A stretch of DNA of 60,090 nucleotides, taken from assembly GCA_017503105.1 (NCBI GenBank), contig JAFVTS010000013.1, positions 1-60,090 of the forward strand, read 5' to 3'. Positions 59,866 to 60,090 of this stretch are shown here, in pieces. The position numbers were made by a program, and so were the translations under genes. Below the pieces are notes generated by a model. The model worked only from the letters and a program-made list of their open reading frames with translations. It made no database searches and was not told the origin of the DNA. Within the stretch, counting starts at the first letter, position 1; each line of letters opens with the position of its first letter. The stretch is from Clostridia bacterium (GTDB taxonomy: Bacteria; Bacillota; Clostridia; Oscillospirales; CAG-272).

Positions 59866-59935
59866 GATTTTTCGAGAAGAGCCGAAAACCCTTGAAAACA
59901 CTGACTTTTTCGGCTCTCCCGAATGTCGAAAAATC
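59866..59935. repeat. Large two-part inverted repeat
   Basis: GATTTTTCGA (59866-59875) pairs with TCGAAAAATC (59926-59935), and AGAGCCGAAAA (59878-59888) pairs with TTTTCGGCTCT (59907-59917). The structure sits directly after the broken tRNA. TGACCAC occurs twice just beyond it (59951-59957 and 59963-59969). Confidence 0.75.
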
Positions 59936-59999
59936 ATTAAATCTTCGGTCTGACCACATGTTTGACCACTTACAAAAAAATCGAATATTTTTACCACAT

Positions 60000-60075
60000 C
60001 GAGGTGTAGCGAAGGTGGTATCGCGCATCGTTCGGGACGATGAGATCGCAGGTTCGAGTCCTGTCACTTCGACCA
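60000..60075 (+). tRNA. tRNA-Pro (anticodon CGG)
   Basis: A full cloverleaf can be drawn: acceptor CGAGGTG/CACTTCG with one G-T pair; D-stem GCGA/TCGC; anticodon stem CATCG/CGATG around loop TTCGGGA, giving anticodon CGG; T-arm GCAGG TTCGAGT CCTGT; discriminator A and encoded CCA. The D- and anticodon stems differ from the 5'-half copy 194 nt upstream. No separate promoter is visible, so transcription may come from the promoter at 59757. Confidence 0.88.
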
Positions 60076-60090
60076 AAAAACAGCCGAAAA

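Noticed and set aside
59806-60075. tRNA-Pro interrupted by a group I intron
   Set aside because: The downstream half would need CCAAG to pair with the CTTGG stem, but the complete tRNA downstream has its own CATCG/CGATG stem; the spacer is also too short (about 160 nt) for a typical group I intron and lacks visible core motifs.
59849-60076. 75-codon minus-strand ORF with a VEVTGLEPAISSSRT-like start
   Set aside because: It is the antisense reading of the tRNA-Pro and the inverted repeat; this kind of product is a well-known spurious annotation over tRNA genes.
1-60090. CRISPR array, insertion sequences or prophage
   Set aside because: No regularly spaced repeats, transposase or phage structural genes were seen; the only mobile-DNA hint is the tRNA-Pro locus at the right edge.

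Overview
The window looks like a chromosomal segment of a strictly anaerobic Clostridia-type Bacillota, probably a gut or rumen commensal. Nearly every gene has a strong AGGAGG-type ribosome binding site, GTG and TTG starts occur, and many promoters are near-perfect TTGACA / 17 nt / TATAAT. There is a dense set of oxygen-defence proteins typical of anaerobes (flavodiiron protein, desulfoferrodoxin, rubredoxin, ferritin), electron-transfer-flavoprotein metabolism, and many glycoside hydrolases. No phage, IS element, CRISPR array or rRNA is visible. The one clear mobile-DNA signature is at the right edge, around tRNA-Pro.

Layout. 1-5.2 kb: end of a 5'-nucleotidase, a short truncated-looking ORF, a DMT transporter/six-hairpin glycosidase operon and its divergent AraC regulator. 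5.2-8.3 kb: nagB coupled to an aminosugar-type kinase, with a divergent PocR-AraC regulator. 8.3-12.8 kb: SbcD/YhaO- and SbcC/YhaN-like pair, then a DUF11-repeat protein behind a structured leader. 12.8-16 kb: cation/proton antiporter, SGNH hydrolase, nucleoside hydrolase. 16.2-22.6 kb: an oxygen/NO and metal island (ZIP transporter, rubredoxin, ferritin, superoxide reductase, four-domain flavodiiron protein, Fe-S protein, D-lactate dehydrogenase with a Cys-rich tail, Crp/Fnr regulator). 22.6-24 kb: two HAD phosphatases. 24.1-30.7 kb: GH116, LacI regulator, GH78 and an AraC regulator. 30.8-36.5 kb: two QueG-like Fe-S proteins, then etfB-etfA-glcD resembling an electron-confurcating lactate dehydrogenase. 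36.7-45.4 kb: a DedA/acyltransferase fusion, sugar-related isomerase and oxidoreductase, PHP esterase, two EEP nucleases (one ExoA), TrmO, Mpg and a DeoR regulator. 45.5-50.6 kb: malate/lactate dehydrogenase plus malic enzyme, a sialidase-like protein, asnS. 50.7-59.6 kb: a 46-residue peptide gene, GH127, alpha/beta hydrolase, MATE pump, GH20 and a clan GH-D/GH31-like enzyme. 59.8-60.1 kb: a 5'-half tRNA-Pro with a consensus promoter, a large inverted repeat and a complete tRNA-Pro(CGG).

How it fits together. The glycosidases visible here all lack signal peptides, so they probably act on imported oligosaccharides; no ABC or PTS sugar importer is in the window. The redox island (detoxify O2, superoxide and NO, store iron, import metal, dispose of electrons as D-lactate) and the Etf/lactate module form two sides of redox balancing. 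A Rex-like palindrome between D-lactate dehydrogenase and the Crp/Fnr gene is the best candidate regulatory link. The least ordinary items are the broken tRNA-Pro locus, the self-contained 46-aa peptide gene, the DUF11 protein with its structured leader, the DedA-PlsC-zinc-ribbon fusion, and the Cys-tailed lactate dehydrogenase.
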